Assembly (NCBI RefSeq): GCF_009829325.1
Contig: NZ_VUOS01000024.1
Span: 62,001-126,000 of the forward strand
DNA length: 64,000 nt
Reading direction: 5' to 3'
Source of the DNA: Nocardia sp. CY41
GTDB lineage: Bacteria > Actinomycetota > Actinomycetes > Mycobacteriales > Mycobacteriaceae
The position numbers and the translations under genes were made by a program. Positions 51,543-61,239 of this stretch are shown piece by piece. Within the stretch, counting starts at the first letter, position 1; every line of letters begins with the position of its first letter. Below the pieces are notes generated by a model that worked only from the letters and a program-made list of their open reading frames with translations, had not been told where the DNA came from and made no database searches.

Positions 51543-53075
51543 ATGAACGAGACATGTGAAGCGGTGGTCGTGGGAGCCGGGCCGGTCGGGCTGATGCTGG
51601 CCTGTGAGCTGGGGCTGGCGGGGGTCGATGTGCTGGTGGTGGAGCGCCGTACGGAGCCGGACCACACCATCAAGGCGGGGGCGATCAATGTGCCTACTGC
51701 TCAGGCCCTGTATCGCCGCGGGCTGCTTCCGCAGCTGCGCGCCGAGCAGGACGCCGCGCTCAGCCGGTTCGCGGAGTTCCGGCGTAACAGCGGTATGGCG
51801 CCGATCGGCACCGGACGGCGGCCCGCAGTGGGGCATTTCGCGGGCATCGTGCTGGACGTGGACGCCGTCGACTTCGACGACCCCGATTTCGCCGATGCCG
51901 GTCCGGCCGCCGGGGTCTTCCTGGTGGCCCAGCAGTCCATCGAGGCGATACTCGCCCGTCGCGCCGCCGAGCTCGGCGTGGAGGTCCGGCGCGGGACGCA
52001 GATGACCGGATTCCGCGACGACGGTGCGGGCGTCACCGTCGATTGCGGCGACCACACCGTGCGCGCCGGCTGGCTGGTCGGCTGCGACGGCGGGCGCAGC
52101 GGAGTCCGTAAGATCGCCGGGTTCGAGTTCCCCGGCTTGGGCCCGGAGATCACCGGCCGTCAAGCGATCGTGGACATGAGCGGCGCCGAGGATCTCCGGA
52201 TGGGCTGGAACACCACCGCTTCCGGCCTCTACGCCTACGGTCCCATGCCCGGCCGTGTTCTCACCGTCGAACCGGACGGTCCGCCCGCCGACCGCGAAAC
52301 CCCCGTGACAGCCGCCGAACTGCAGCGCAGCATCCGCACCGTGAGCGGCGTCCCGGTGGTCGTCACCGCTGTGCATTCGGCTACCCGCTTCACCGACAAC
52401 ACCCGTCAGGTCCCCGATTACCGCAAGGGCCGGGTGCTGCTGGCCGGCGACGCCGCGCACGTGCACTCACCTTTCGGAGGACAGGGGCTGAACCTCGGCA
52501 TCGGCGACGCGGTCGACTTGGGCTGGAAGCTGGCCGCCGTCGTGCGCGGCTGGGCACCGGAAGGCCTGCTCGCCACCTACACCGCGGAACGCCATCCGAT
52601 CGGCGCATGGGTGCTGGATTGGACGCGGGCGCAGGTCGCGCTGATGCGCACCGATGCCCGCAGTCGCGCCATGCGCGCCGTCACCGCCGAACTGCTTGCT
52701 TCTCGGGACGGTGCGACCAGCGTGTTCAAGAGCATCTCCGGTGTCCGGCATCGTTACGACCTCGGCGGTGGACACCCGTTGGTCGGATCGGCCACTCCCG
52801 ACATCGAATTGGCCGACGGCACCCGTCTCGGCGAGTATTTCACCGGGCCCGAGGCCGTCCTGCTCGACCTCACCGATTCGGCCGACCTGCGCTCCCGCGC
52901 CGCGGGGTGGGCCGCGCGAGTGCGGGTCGTCACCGCGAAACCGGCTCAGTCGCGCGAGCTCTCGGCCCTCCTGGTCCGTCCCGACGGCTGCGTCGCCTGG
53001 GCTGCCGACCGCGGCGACCTGGACGGTCTGGAGGAATCGCTGGCCCGTTGGTTCGGCGCTCGCACCCACGCCTGA
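51543..53075 (+). CDS. FAD-dependent aromatic-type monooxygenase, 510 aa
   Basis: Class A flavoprotein monooxygenase (p-hydroxybenzoate hydroxylase fold): GAGPVGLMLACELGLAGVDV (FAD loop, from residue 10), VGCDGGRSGVRK (the DG motif), RVLLAGDAAHVHSPFGGQGL and NLGIGDAVDLGWKLA, then a thioredoxin-like C-terminal domain as in phenol or polyketide hydroxylases. It is similar in plan to rifampicin monooxygenases and tetracenomycin-type hydroxylases; the substrate is not determined. Preferred start ATG 51543, since GTG 51534 would add only three residues. Followed at 21 bases by a strong terminator. Confidence 0.88.
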   Translation: MNETCEAVVVGAGPVGLMLACELGLAGVDVLVVERRTEPDHTIKAGAINVPTAQALYRRGLLPQLRAEQDAALSRFAEFRRNSGMAPIGTGRRPAVGHFAGIVLDVDAVDFDDPDFADAGPAAGVFLVAQQSIEAILARRAAELGVEVRRGTQMTGFRDDGAGVTVDCGDHTVRAGWLVGCDGGRSGVRKIAGFEFPGLGPEITGRQAIVDMSGAEDLRMGWNTTASGLYAYGPMPGRVLTVEPDGPPADRETPVTAAELQRSIRTVSGVPVVVTAVHSATRFTDNTRQVPDYRKGRVLLAGDAAHVHSPFGGQGLNLGIGDAVDLGWKLAAVVRGWAPEGLLATYTAERHPIGAWVLDWTRAQVALMRTDARSRAMRAVTAELLASRDGATSVFKSISGVRHRYDLGGGHPLVGSATPDIELADGTRLGEYFTGPEAVLLDLTDSADLRSRAAGWAARVRVVTAKPAQSRELSALLVRPDGCVAWAADRGDLDGLEESLARWFGARTHA

Positions 53076-53096
53076 CGCTCGTTTCCGACCGTGCCG

Positions 53097-53122
53097 CTGC
53101 CCGGTCGGCGCCGACCGGGCAG
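53097..53122. terminator. perfect 26-base palindromic terminator
   Basis: CTGCCCGGTCGGC followed by its exact complement, 21 bases after the monooxygenase stop and facing the convergent gene at 53210. Stem of at least 11 GC-rich pairs. Probably stops transcription from both sides. Confidence 0.75.
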
Positions 53123-53209
53123 TGCGCGGCGGCTGTGGTCCCGCTCCGGAACGACCGCCGTAGCCGTCGCGTACCCCGAGGGCTCCGTGCGGTGGCATCG
53201 CCGGTGCGG

Positions 53210-53884
53210 TCAACTCAGCAGCCGCTGCTCCAGTTGCGCGAGAACGGCTCGGTTGCGCTGCGCGTCCAAGGCCAGTGCCGCGGCCCAGACGTGCGCGGAG
53301 ATGACTCCGGTCTGGACGCGGTCGATCCAATCGTGAATGGTGCTGCGCCGGTCGAGGGTGTCGCTGTCGAAGGTGATGGGCTCGAGCTCGGGCAGGTGGA
53401 CATAGCGTAGCTGCGTGATCTCTCTCCCGCGGGCGTCGAAAATGCTCGCGGCCCAGACTTCCTCGGTGGTGGAGACTTCCTCGGATCCGTCGGGAGAGGC
53501 GCTCGTCATGTCCGGCTGATTGTCGATCCCGTGCACGATCGTGTCCGCGGCCGCCTGGTGCGCCAGCCCGAATCCCCACAGCCTGCCGTGCATACCCGCC
53601 ATCATCCGGCCGGCGATGTCCAGGATCGGAGAACCCGCGACCGTGGGGGTGTCATTCGGTGAGAATTCCGCGAAACCTGCCGCGCTCGCGGAGTCGTCCT
53701 CGCCCGTGCCGGTGAAACCCCAGATGTGGACCAGGCCGGTGTCGAGGCTCGGCGCGCTGCTGCGGCGGGTGATCATGGCGGGCAGCAGCATGTCGAGGAC
53801 GGAGCGGGCCGGATACCGGATGGCCGGTACGGTGTCCGGGCGACGGGTGCTGCTGTTGCGCTTGTGATTTCGTCGGCCGGACAT
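53210..53884 (-). CDS. unknown protein, 224 aa
   Basis: No family recognised. The head is basic and Ser/Thr-rich; then comes PARSVLDMLLPAMITRRSSA, a WGFTGTGEDDSASAAGFAEF stretch, MMAGMHGRLWGFGLAHQAAA and a helical C-terminus with WIDRVQTGVISAHVWAAALA. No signal or membrane helix. Composition and codon use suggest a real gene. Convergent with the monooxygenase and separated from it by a strong terminator. Confidence 0.55.
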   Translation of the reverse strand: MSGRRNHKRNSSTRRPDTVPAIRYPARSVLDMLLPAMITRRSSAPSLDTGLVHIWGFTGTGEDDSASAAGFAEFSPNDTPTVAGSPILDIAGRMMAGMHGRLWGFGLAHQAAADTIVHGIDNQPDMTSASPDGSEEVSTTEEVWAASIFDARGREITQLRYVHLPELEPITFDSDTLDRRSTIHDWIDRVQTGVISAHVWAAALALDAQRNRAVLAQLEQRLLS

Positions 53885-54504
53885 AAGCTTCTCCGTCGAA
53901 GTGTGGTTTCGGACAAGGCATCGACCCGGTGATAGTCAGCGCTGTCAGTGTAGATAGCTCGACCGGTGACATTGTCGACAACCGCGCATACTCGTGCGGT
54001 GCGCAGTCCGGTTGTCCGGTGAGGGTTGCTGGGCGTGGCGAGCGTCCGGCCGCCCACCGCGGGGTTGTCCGTCCAGGTCCGCCCGGCAGCCGGCGATGCG
54101 GCGAACCGGTTGTGCGGCGGCGCGTCCGCTCGGGCTTTCCCTGTGACGTCGGCATCAGGGCGTGTTGACACGGGACTGCGATGCGGCCTCCCTATCGGCG
54201 TCGGCGGCTCAGTCGGAAAGCCGGTCGTCGCGAATCAGACACGTGATCGAGAGATCTCGTCTGGCTACGCCGGGTTGTGCGAGTGGACCGGGCGGATCGC
54301 GTCCACGACGTTCACGCACGTCAGGTGATCGGCCGGATGCGGTCCGTCGGTGCACCGGAACGGGACGTGCGCTGCGCCTTTTCGCGGGCCCGGATGACGA
54401 GAAGATGAGGACGTGCCACAACGTCTCCTCGCCGATCGCGAATTTCCTTGACCGACCGCCGGTCCGGCGGGCTGGTGTGCGGCCCCGAGTTGTCGGCGGA
54501 GAGG
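53885..54504. other. intergenic region, no gene seen
   Basis: About 620 bases between the unknown 224-aa gene and the MpaB-like gene's end. Frames on both strands are Arg/Ser/Pro-rich, and no motif, repeat or hairpin stood out. It should contain the promoter of the 224-aa gene near 53900-53960. Confidence 0.5.
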
Positions 54505-55728
54505 TCAGGCGGTGCGTTCCAGCGGCGGTGCGGAATGACCGATGGTGGCGCTGGTTTCGCCGATCAGGCGGTGCAGGAAAGCTTCTTGCTGCCGTCGGCC
54601 GTGGACGGCGGCGCGGTCGAGCCCGCCGGGGGTCAGGTGGGTATAGGCGGTGCGGACCAGATTGACGGGAATTCGCAAGGCGGGGTACCACGGCGGGACG
54701 TAGGCGGGCAGCCCGAGCGTCCGCATCGCTTTCGGCCCGAGGAAGGCGCTGCTGACGGACAGATGCCGGGCGCGGGCCAGACGGCCGCGCAGCGCGGGCA
54801 GGTTGGGGTAGGACCAGTTCAGCGGATCGTCGGCCATGGGCCGGGCCAGTTGGCGGCTGGTCTCGTCGGGGTTGGTGATGGCGGTCAGACAGTGGTCGAG
54901 GATGGCGATGCCGTCGCGAAAGCCGGTGGGCAGCCATCGTTCCTCGACGCCGATGAGCCAGCCCACGTAGCGGGTTAGGTGCGCGGCGGCCGTCAGTTCG
55001 CGGGGAGACAGGATGACGCCGAGCGCCATGCCGCCGACGACCGGTGCGAGCAGCGCGCCGACCAGGGTGGCGGCCATGTCGGTCTGGTTGATCGGCAGGC
55101 CCCATTCCTCGGTGCGCCAGTCGGGCATGGCGCCGACGTGCCGCCGGACCAGCGAGTGGATGAGCCGCACGTGCAAAGTGGAGCGGTAGCCGACGCCGTA
55201 GCGGTCCATGCCGCTCTCGGTGGACACGTCCATCGCCCACTGCAGGGTTTCGGCGAACCGGCGGGCGGGGCCTTTCTCCAAGGCGCCGGTGCGCAGCAGC
55301 GTCTTGTTGAATCCGGAGGCCAGATAGCCGCCGATGAACGAGACGTCGCGAGCGAAATACAGCCCGTCGTTGCCACCGGAACGGAATACCCGCTCGCCGT
55401 CGCGCAACAGGGCCGGGTCGACCCAGGCCGGGGTGTCTTCGACCACGCCGAAGAATTCGCGCAGCGGCGCGGGAGCATCGGGAATGCTGTCGACGCCCGA
55501 TCGGAGCGCCCGCTCGAACAACGGCCGCGTGACGGCCATGCCTTCGGCGTACATCCACTCGACCAGGCGGTCCATCGGCTCGTCGCCGACGAGCAGGGAT
55601 TCCCCGAGCAGCTGCCAGCGCTGCGGAGACGGTTTCCCGATGCGCAGCAGCGCGGAGAACGGGCCGAGGCCGGGGGCCTTACGGGGCCGGTCGGGGTGCC
55701 GTGCCGGGACGGTCGCGGACGTGGTCAT
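54505..55728 (-). CDS. MpaB-like oxygenase (DUF2236), 407 aa
   Basis: Oxygenase MpaB/rubber-oxygenase Lcp-related protein (DUF2236): GGYLASGFNKTLLRTGALEK, the STLHVRLIHSLVRRHV helix with the conserved Arg/His region that binds haem in characterised members, WGLPINQTDMAATLVG, and IGVEERWLPTG. Known relatives cleave C=C bonds of rubber or of terpenoid intermediates such as mycophenolic acid precursors. No signal peptide. Its start overlaps the 3' end of the TetR gene by 50 bases, so they form an operon. Confidence 0.85.
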   Translation of the reverse strand: MTTSATVPARHPDRPRKAPGLGPFSALLRIGKPSPQRWQLLGESLLVGDEPMDRLVEWMYAEGMAVTRPLFERALRSGVDSIPDAPAPLREFFGVVEDTPAWVDPALLRDGERVFRSGGNDGLYFARDVSFIGGYLASGFNKTLLRTGALEKGPARRFAETLQWAMDVSTESGMDRYGVGYRSTLHVRLIHSLVRRHVGAMPDWRTEEWGLPINQTDMAATLVGALLAPVVGGMALGVILSPRELTAAAHLTRYVGWLIGVEERWLPTGFRDGIAILDHCLTAITNPDETSRQLARPMADDPLNWSYPNLPALRGRLARARHLSVSSAFLGPKAMRTLGLPAYVPPWYPALRIPVNLVRTAYTHLTPGGLDRAAVHGRRQQEAFLHRLIGETSATIGHSAPPLERTA

Positions 55729-56341
55729 GGGTGAGCTCCTCGTCGGGGCGGGTGATGCCGTGTCTGATCAGCGGCACGATGGTGGTGCGGACGAAGGCGC
55801 GGGCGCGCTCGTCGTCGGTGAAGTCGACGCTTCCTCCGCCTGGAGTGAGCAGCAGCGAATGGGCGAGGCGGGCAACGAGTTCGGCGACCGGGTGCGGGTT
55901 GTACGCCGCGATGAGGCCCGCGGACTGGGCATGGGTGAGCATGCCGACGATGTACTCGATGCCGATGGACACCAGGCGTTCGCCCTGCGCGGTGGAGAAG
56001 CGCAGCGCTTCCTCGGGTGCGACCCGCAGCAATTGGGTGACCAGCCGGTGGATGCGGGTCTGCAAGAGGACGTACAGCATCGTGTCCTCGATCTGGGCGT
56101 CCACGCTGTCGGCGGTGGCGGCGATCGCGGTGACCTCGGCCAGCATGCGGCGGGTCTCCCGGGCGAGTACCGCTTCGATGAGGTTGTCCTTGCCCGCGAA
56201 TCGGCGGTGGATGGTGATCCGGCTGAGCCCGGCCCTGCGCGCGATGTCCTCGAGGCTCGCCCGGCGGATCCCGAACTGCAGGATGCGGTCCAGTGCGGCG
56301 TCCAAGATCCGCTCGTCGACGCCGTCGGCCCGCTCCGTCAT
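55679..56341 (-). CDS. TetR-family regulator, 220 aa
   Basis: TetR/AcrR repressor: DERILDAALDRILQFGIRRA and helix-turn-helix SLEDIARRAGLSRITIHRRF at about residues 29-48. The ATG (56339-56341) lies inside a dyad, which supports self-control. The C-terminal tail overlaps the MpaB-like gene. The pair is probably induced together by a hydrophobic ligand. Confidence 0.87.
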   Translation of the reverse strand: MTERADGVDERILDAALDRILQFGIRRASLEDIARRAGLSRITIHRRFAGKDNLIEAVLARETRRMLAEVTAIAATADSVDAQIEDTMLYVLLQTRIHRLVTQLLRVAPEEALRFSTAQGERLVSIGIEYIVGMLTHAQSAGLIAAYNPHPVAELVARLAHSLLLTPGGGSVDFTDDERARAFVRTTIVPLIRHGITRPDEELTHDHVRDRPGTAPRPAP

Positions 56342-56368
56342 GAAACAAGCATAGAAAGATTGTTTCAT
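56340..56368. promoter_or_regulatory. TetR operator dyad ATGAAACAA-N11-TTGTTTCAT
   Basis: Nine-base perfect arms with an 11-base spacer, covering the start codon region of the TetR gene. Good candidate for autoregulation of the TetR-MpaB operon. Confidence 0.65.
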
Positions 56369-56524
56369 TGAGTCAATGTTGCAGCGTTGCTCGCCGCCGC
56401 AACGTGTCGGCCGCGTCCGTGGGCACACGCGGGGTCATGCGCCACGATCGTGGACTTGCCGGCGAATAGGATTGCGCGAGAAGTGAGCTCGCATCCGTGC
56501 GGCTGCCGGAGTATGGGAGGGCCG

Positions 56525-57104
56525 ATGACCGTTCTGCGTCGGCGGTGCGGTGCACTGCGCTGGTCTGCCGCGTTCGCGGTGGCGGCTTCGACCGGGGGAT
56601 GCGCGACCCTCCTCGGTGAGCCGGCGCCGCCGCCTTCTGCCGCGGAGATCGCGGCCGCCCGAAGCGAATTGGTCGGGTTACCGGCTTCGGAGGTGGCGGA
56701 GCGGCAAGTGGCGTCGGTGGTCGAGCAGATCGCGGCCGCCGCGTCGGCGATCGAACCGGGATTGCGGTGGAGCCGCGCCGAGGACCGCGCGCTGGGGCCG
56801 TGCTACGGGCCGTACGAGCACACCGGCGGCAGGCGTGTCGTGCTACCGCGCTACCGGGCCGACGGTTCGCTGCCACAGGCGGCATGGCCCGGTTTCCAGG
56901 AAACGGCCCGTGTCCTGGCCGCGTCCGTCGGCGCGACGGACATGCTGCCCGCCGCCGCGTCGTCACCGGAGGCACGTCACCTTCGCGGGGCCGGATGCGG
57001 CGGCTTGGGACAGCAACACCCAGCTGTCGGTGTTCTCCGACGCCCGGTCCGTGACCATCACCGCGACCGTGGGCTGCCGCCTGCCCGAGCAGCCGGGCGG
57101 CTGA
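56525..57104 (+). pseudogene. LppA-type lipoprotein gene with a frameshift
   Basis: Lipoprotein: signal MTVLRRRCGALRWSAAFAVA with lipobox STGGC near residue 26, then RQVASVVEQIAAAASAIEPG and ALGPCYGPYEHTGGRRVVLP, up to ETARVLAASVGATDMLPAA. The conserved C-terminus (VTFAGPDAAAWDSNTQLSVF, SVTITATVGCRLPEQPG) is in another frame, reached by removing one base near 56970-56980. Without the change the first frame runs into Arg-rich noise. The layout resembles the LppA/LppV lipoproteins of mycobacteria and nocardiae. Either a pseudogene or a sequencing error. Confidence 0.65.
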
Positions 57105-57373
57105 GCATTCGGCGGCCTGCTCGCGACCAGGGCAGGTCATCCTCGCCCGAGAACCGGCGGATCTCCGGCCCGGGGAAACCCGGATGGCGAGTCGCTGATC
57201 GACCCGGGTCGGTTCCACGGCGCCCCTTCATGGAGCAGGGATCATGCAGGATCGAGAACGTGAGTCTGCGACGAGAATTCGGGGAGCGGCGGCGGTCAGC
57301 GTCCGTGGCGACGGCACGATCTCGGTAGGTGACCCGCTCGGGAGGACTCGACGCGGCAGCGCAGAGCCGGGGA

Positions 57374-58309
57374 TCACGGGCCGCGGAACGCTCGCCGGTA
57401 GGCGCCCGGCGTCGTGCCCACCTGGGCGCGGAAGCGGCGGCGCAGGTTGACCGCCGAGGTCAGGCCGACGCGTGCCGCGATCGCCTCCACCGGCAGGTCG
57501 GTGTCCTCCAGCAGGGTGCGCGCCTCGGCCACCCGCCGCGACAGCAGCCACGCACCCGGGCTCGTGCCGAGCTGATCGGCGAAGCGCCGGGCCAGCGTGC
57601 GAGGCGACACGCTGAGGTACGCGGCCAGATCGCGCACCGACAGCGGCGCCCCGATGCGCGCGTCTGCCCACTCGAGCAGTCCATCCAGCGCGTCCGCGGG
57701 CGGCGGAGGCGGCGCGTACTGTGCTTGGCCGCCCTCGCGGTGCGGTGGCATCACCATGTGGCGCGCGATGAGCGCGGCGTGCGCCGCCCCGTGGTCCCGG
57801 CGGACCAGGTGCAGGCACAGGTCGATGCCCGCGCCCGCTCCGGCGCTCGTGGCGACGTCGCCGTGGTCCACATAGAGCACGTCCGGCTCCACGCGCACCT
57901 GGGGGAACTCCCGCTCCAGCTGTGCGGCGCGCGCCCAGTGCGTCGTCGCCGAGCGACCGTCCAGCAGGCCCGTGCGCGCCAGCGCGAAGACCCCGGAGCA
58001 GATGGTGACCAGCCGCGCCCCGCGCGCGTGTGCCCGCAGCAGCGCGCGGCGCACGCGGGCGGACAGCGGCGCCTCCACCGGCGCCCAGCCCGGGATCAGC
58101 ACCGTGTCCGCCGAAGCGAGCGCCGACAGTCCCCGTGACACCGACAGTGCGTACCCGGATGTCGTCGGCACCGGTCCGGGCGTCTCCGTGCACACGTCGA
58201 ATTCGTAGTACTGCGGCACCCCGGCCCGCTGCGTACCGAACACCTCGGCAGCGCAACCGAGTTCGAATGTCGACTGCACCGGCCGCACCAGGGCCACCAC
58301 ACGATGCAT
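57374..58309 (-). CDS. GlxA-type AraC-family regulator, 311 aa
   Basis: N-terminal DJ-1/PfpI-like amidotransferase-like domain (FELGCAAEVFGTQRAGV, DTVLIPGW, TICSGVFALARTGLLDG) and a C-terminal AraC DNA-binding region with two helix-turn-helix motifs (SVRDLAAYLSVSPRTLARRF and PVEAIAARVGLTSAVNLRRR). This is the GlxA family, whose members respond to metabolites or stress. Divergent from the cupin gene, 71 bases apart, and therefore its probable regulator. Confidence 0.88.
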   Translation of the reverse strand: MHRVVALVRPVQSTFELGCAAEVFGTQRAGVPQYYEFDVCTETPGPVPTTSGYALSVSRGLSALASADTVLIPGWAPVEAPLSARVRRALLRAHARGARLVTICSGVFALARTGLLDGRSATTHWARAAQLEREFPQVRVEPDVLYVDHGDVATSAGAGAGIDLCLHLVRRDHGAAHAALIARHMVMPPHREGGQAQYAPPPPPADALDGLLEWADARIGAPLSVRDLAAYLSVSPRTLARRFADQLGTSPGAWLLSRRVAEARTLLEDTDLPVEAIAARVGLTSAVNLRRRFRAQVGTTPGAYRRAFRGP

Positions 58310-58380
58310 GGCACAAAAGTACCCTTCGATGTCCGACCGGACACTTTCTCCTGCTCCTCGCGCGCGGCACCGTAGGAGGC

Positions 58381-58716
58381 ATGCATCCCGAGATCCTCGC
58401 CCAAAAGGGCTACACCTCCGCCTCCGTCGAGGAATCCCCCGTTCGTGAACTCTTCCCCGGGATCCGGCTTCGTCCCCTGTGGACCGGCGCGGGCGGGGCG
58501 AAGGCCAACGTGCTGGAGATGGACCCGGGGACCTCGTGGCCGCGCCGCGACATCCACGAGCCCGGCCCGGAGGAGGTCTACGTGGTCACGGGCACGTTCA
58601 ACGACGGCGCGCGCGACTACCCGGCCGGGACGTTCCTGCACGCCCCGGCCGGGTCGTGGCACGTGCCCGCGACCACGACCGGCTGCACGTTGTTCGTCTT
58701 CTATCCGGAGGGGTAG
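58381..58716 (+). CDS. ChrR-like cupin protein, 111 aa
   Basis: Single cupin domain: LFPGIRLRPLWTGAGGAKAN, then RRDIHEPGPEEVYVVTGTFN (HxxxxxEEVYVL-type motif with metal-binding His/Glu), YPAGTFLHAPAGSWHVPAT with the second His motif, and a final LFVFYPEG. Resembles the cupin half of ChrR anti-sigma factors. Probably metal-binding; no substrate known. ATG 58381 lies 71 bases from the divergent GlxA-type regulator. Confidence 0.8.
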   Translation: MHPEILAQKGYTSASVEESPVRELFPGIRLRPLWTGAGGAKANVLEMDPGTSWPRRDIHEPGPEEVYVVTGTFNDGARDYPAGTFLHAPAGSWHVPATTTGCTLFVFYPEG

Positions 58717-58927
58717 AGACACGCGGATCTCGGCCGGGACGGGCATGTCGACGATGTCGCACAGCCGCCCGGCCGCCGGCCGCATTGCGGTCGTGGCAGC
58801 TGGAGTCGCTCCCGGCTCTGTGCGCAGACCGTCGTCGGTGACTGATCGCAGCCTGTTGGTATCCCACCGCCGCTTCCGGCCGATCGACCGTAGGCCGCGA
58901 AAGCCGCCCGAGAGGCCGTTCGAATCG

Positions 58928-61129
58928 TCAGACCCGCTCATGAGTTTCGGCACGGGCAGGTGCCTCGATTTCGGTGAGACCGGTCAGGGCCTGTGGCAGC
59001 GGGCCATGGTGCAGGACGCCGAGGCGTTGGGTCGCGCGGGTGAGCGCGACATAGAGCTCGGCCGCGCCGCGTGGTCCGTCGGCGAGGATCCGTTCCGGCT
59101 CCACGACCAGGACGGCGTCGTACTCCAGGCCCTTCGTCTCCGACGCCGCCACGGTGCCCGGCACCCCCGGCGGACCGATCACGATGCTGGTGCCTTCGCG
59201 ACCGGCTTCGTCGCGGACGAATTCCTTGATCGCGACGGACAATTCGTGCTCGGCGACCCGCCTCGACCATGGCTGGACACCGCATGCGCGCACCGATTCC
59301 GGTGGCCGCACGCCGGGCGCGAACTCGGCCAGCACCGCGGCGGCGACGGTCATGATCTCCGCCGGAGTGCGGTAGTTCACCGACAGCGACCGGTACACCC
59401 ACCGGCCGGGCACGTACGGCTCGAGCATCGCGTCCCACGACGTCGCTCCGGCGACCGACCGGCGTTGCGCGAGATCGCCGACCACCGTGAAGGAGCGCCC
59501 GGGGCAGCGGCGCATCAGCACCCGCCAATCCATCTCGGACAATTCCTGCGCCTCGTCGACCACCACGTGCCGGTAGGTCCAATCCCGGTCCGACGCCGCA
59601 CGTTCGGCGAGTTCACGGGTGTCGCGCTCCAGGAAGCGATCCGCCAGATCCTCCGCGTAGAGCAGATCATGGGCGAACAGGTGGTCCTCGTCGTCCATCA
59701 TGTCCTCGCGGCTGACCAGGATGTCCAGCACGCCCGCCGCGTACTCGGCCTGGGCCGTCTGCTCCCGCTCGGCGGCGCCGTCGTCCGGCTTCTCGCGGCC
59801 GAGCAGGTCGACCAATTCGTCGAGCAGCGGCACGTCCGACACCGTCCAGGCATCGCCGACGGCGCGCCCCAGCGCCCGGTCGGCGCCTGCCGCCGCCAAC
59901 CTCTCCGGGGACACGTAGAGCTGCGCGAGGAGTCCTTGCGGTGTCAGGATCGGCCACAGCTCGTCGAGCGCCGCGGTGAACTGGTCGTTGTCCGCGAGTT
60001 CCGCGATCAGGTCCGACCGCACGTTCTCCCACGCCAGGCGGTCCTCCCGGGTCAGCCAGCCCCGGCCGATCCGGGCGATCGCCCGTTCGGTGAGCACCCA
60101 CGTGACGATCTCACGGAACACCGCACGGGCTTCGTTGTGCGGCAGCCCGCTCGCGCGCGCCTCATCCCTGGCCCATTCGGCGGTCTCGGCGTCGATGCGG
60201 ACCGTGACGTCCGTCAGCTCGATCGGCAGTGGGTGTTCCGGCAGCCGCTGCCGGTCGGCCACTGCTGCCGCGAGCACGTCCAGGATCTGCCGAGAGCCCT
60301 TGAGCCGGGCGGCATCGGGGGTGTCCTCCGCGGTGACGTGCAGACCGGGCACGAGGTCGCCGGTGGTCATGAACACGACGTTCGTCTCGCCCAGCGACGG
60401 GAGTACACGGCCGATGTGGTCGAGGAACGCCGGATTGGGGCCGATCACGAGCACACCGTTGCGTTCCATTTGCTCCCGCTGCGTGTAGAGCAGGTACGCG
60501 ACACGGTGCAGCGCCACCACGGTCTTCCCGGTGCCCGGTCCGCCCTCGATCACCACTACTCCTGGGTGATCGAGCCGGATGATCTCGTCCTGTTCGGCTT
60601 GGATCGTCGCGACGATGTCGCGCATCCCCGCGCCACGCGGCGCGTCGACCGCCGCGAGCAGCGCCGCGTCGCCGCGCTCGCCTCCGCCGGGGCGGCCGAG
60701 CACCTCGTCGGTGAAATCGACGACGTGCCGTCCGCGAGTGTGGAACTGGCGGCGCCGACGCATGTTCTCCGGACTGGCGGCGGTGGCGACGTAGAACGCG
60801 CGCGCCGCGGGCGCGCGCCAATCGAGCAACAGCGGTTCGTACTCGTCGTCCTCGTCGAAGATGCCGATCCGGCCGATGTAGCGACGCTCGCCCGTCAGCG
60901 TGTCCAACCGGCCGAAACACAGTCCGCTGTCCGCCACGTCCAGCCGCTTCGCCTGCTCGGCCAGTGCGCGCACCTCGGCGTCCCGTTCCATCGGCGTCCC
61001 GCCGTTCCCGCGCAACACGGCGGTGTAGCGGGCCCGTACCCGCGTGCGCTCGGCGTCGAGTCGCGTGTAGAGCCCGGTCACGTAGCTCCGCTCGGACCGC
61101 AGTTCGTCCTCGTACCCCTGAGTTGACAC
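58928..61129 (-). CDS. helR: HelR-type RNA polymerase-recycling helicase, 733 aa
   Basis: Superfamily 1 helicase-like ATPase of the HelD/HelR group: N-terminal coiled-coil arm (about 8-60), Walker A GGPGTGKT at 196-203, Walker B VVVDEAQEL at 522-530, then UvrD motifs SVNYRTPAEIM, ASETKGLEYDAVLVVEP and LYVALTRATQRLGVL. In Streptomyces venezuelae HelR displaces rifamycin-bound RNA polymerase from DNA and confers tolerance. The start is GTG 61127-61129 after a GGAGAAGGAGG site. A rifamycin-associated element lies 111 bases upstream, which supports the assignment over generic HelD. Confidence 0.88.
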   Translation of the reverse strand: MSTQGYEDELRSERSYVTGLYTRLDAERTRVRARYTAVLRGNGGTPMERDAEVRALAEQAKRLDVADSGLCFGRLDTLTGERRYIGRIGIFDEDDEYEPLLLDWRAPAARAFYVATAASPENMRRRRQFHTRGRHVVDFTDEVLGRPGGGERGDAALLAAVDAPRGAGMRDIVATIQAEQDEIIRLDHPGVVVIEGGPGTGKTVVALHRVAYLLYTQREQMERNGVLVIGPNPAFLDHIGRVLPSLGETNVVFMTTGDLVPGLHVTAEDTPDAARLKGSRQILDVLAAAVADRQRLPEHPLPIELTDVTVRIDAETAEWARDEARASGLPHNEARAVFREIVTWVLTERAIARIGRGWLTREDRLAWENVRSDLIAELADNDQFTAALDELWPILTPQGLLAQLYVSPERLAAAGADRALGRAVGDAWTVSDVPLLDELVDLLGREKPDDGAAEREQTAQAEYAAGVLDILVSREDMMDDEDHLFAHDLLYAEDLADRFLERDTRELAERAASDRDWTYRHVVVDEAQELSEMDWRVLMRRCPGRSFTVVGDLAQRRSVAGATSWDAMLEPYVPGRWVYRSLSVNYRTPAEIMTVAAAVLAEFAPGVRPPESVRACGVQPWSRRVAEHELSVAIKEFVRDEAGREGTSIVIGPPGVPGTVAASETKGLEYDAVLVVEPERILADGPRGAAELYVALTRATQRLGVLHHGPLPQALTGLTEIEAPARAETHERV

Positions 61130-61239
61130 AGCCCCTCCTTCTCCCGGCTCGACGGTCCCGCGTGGGTCACGCGAATACTGTTTCTCGCCTGAGCGCGTCG
61201 AGCAGCAACGCCGCAGCCAGCGATTCTGCGGCATCACCC

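Noticed and set aside
51543..53075. Assignment of the FAD monooxygenase as rifampicin monooxygenase
   Set aside because: Same family and fold, but the N-terminal substrate region differs clearly from Rox as I recall it, and no RAE was seen upstream.
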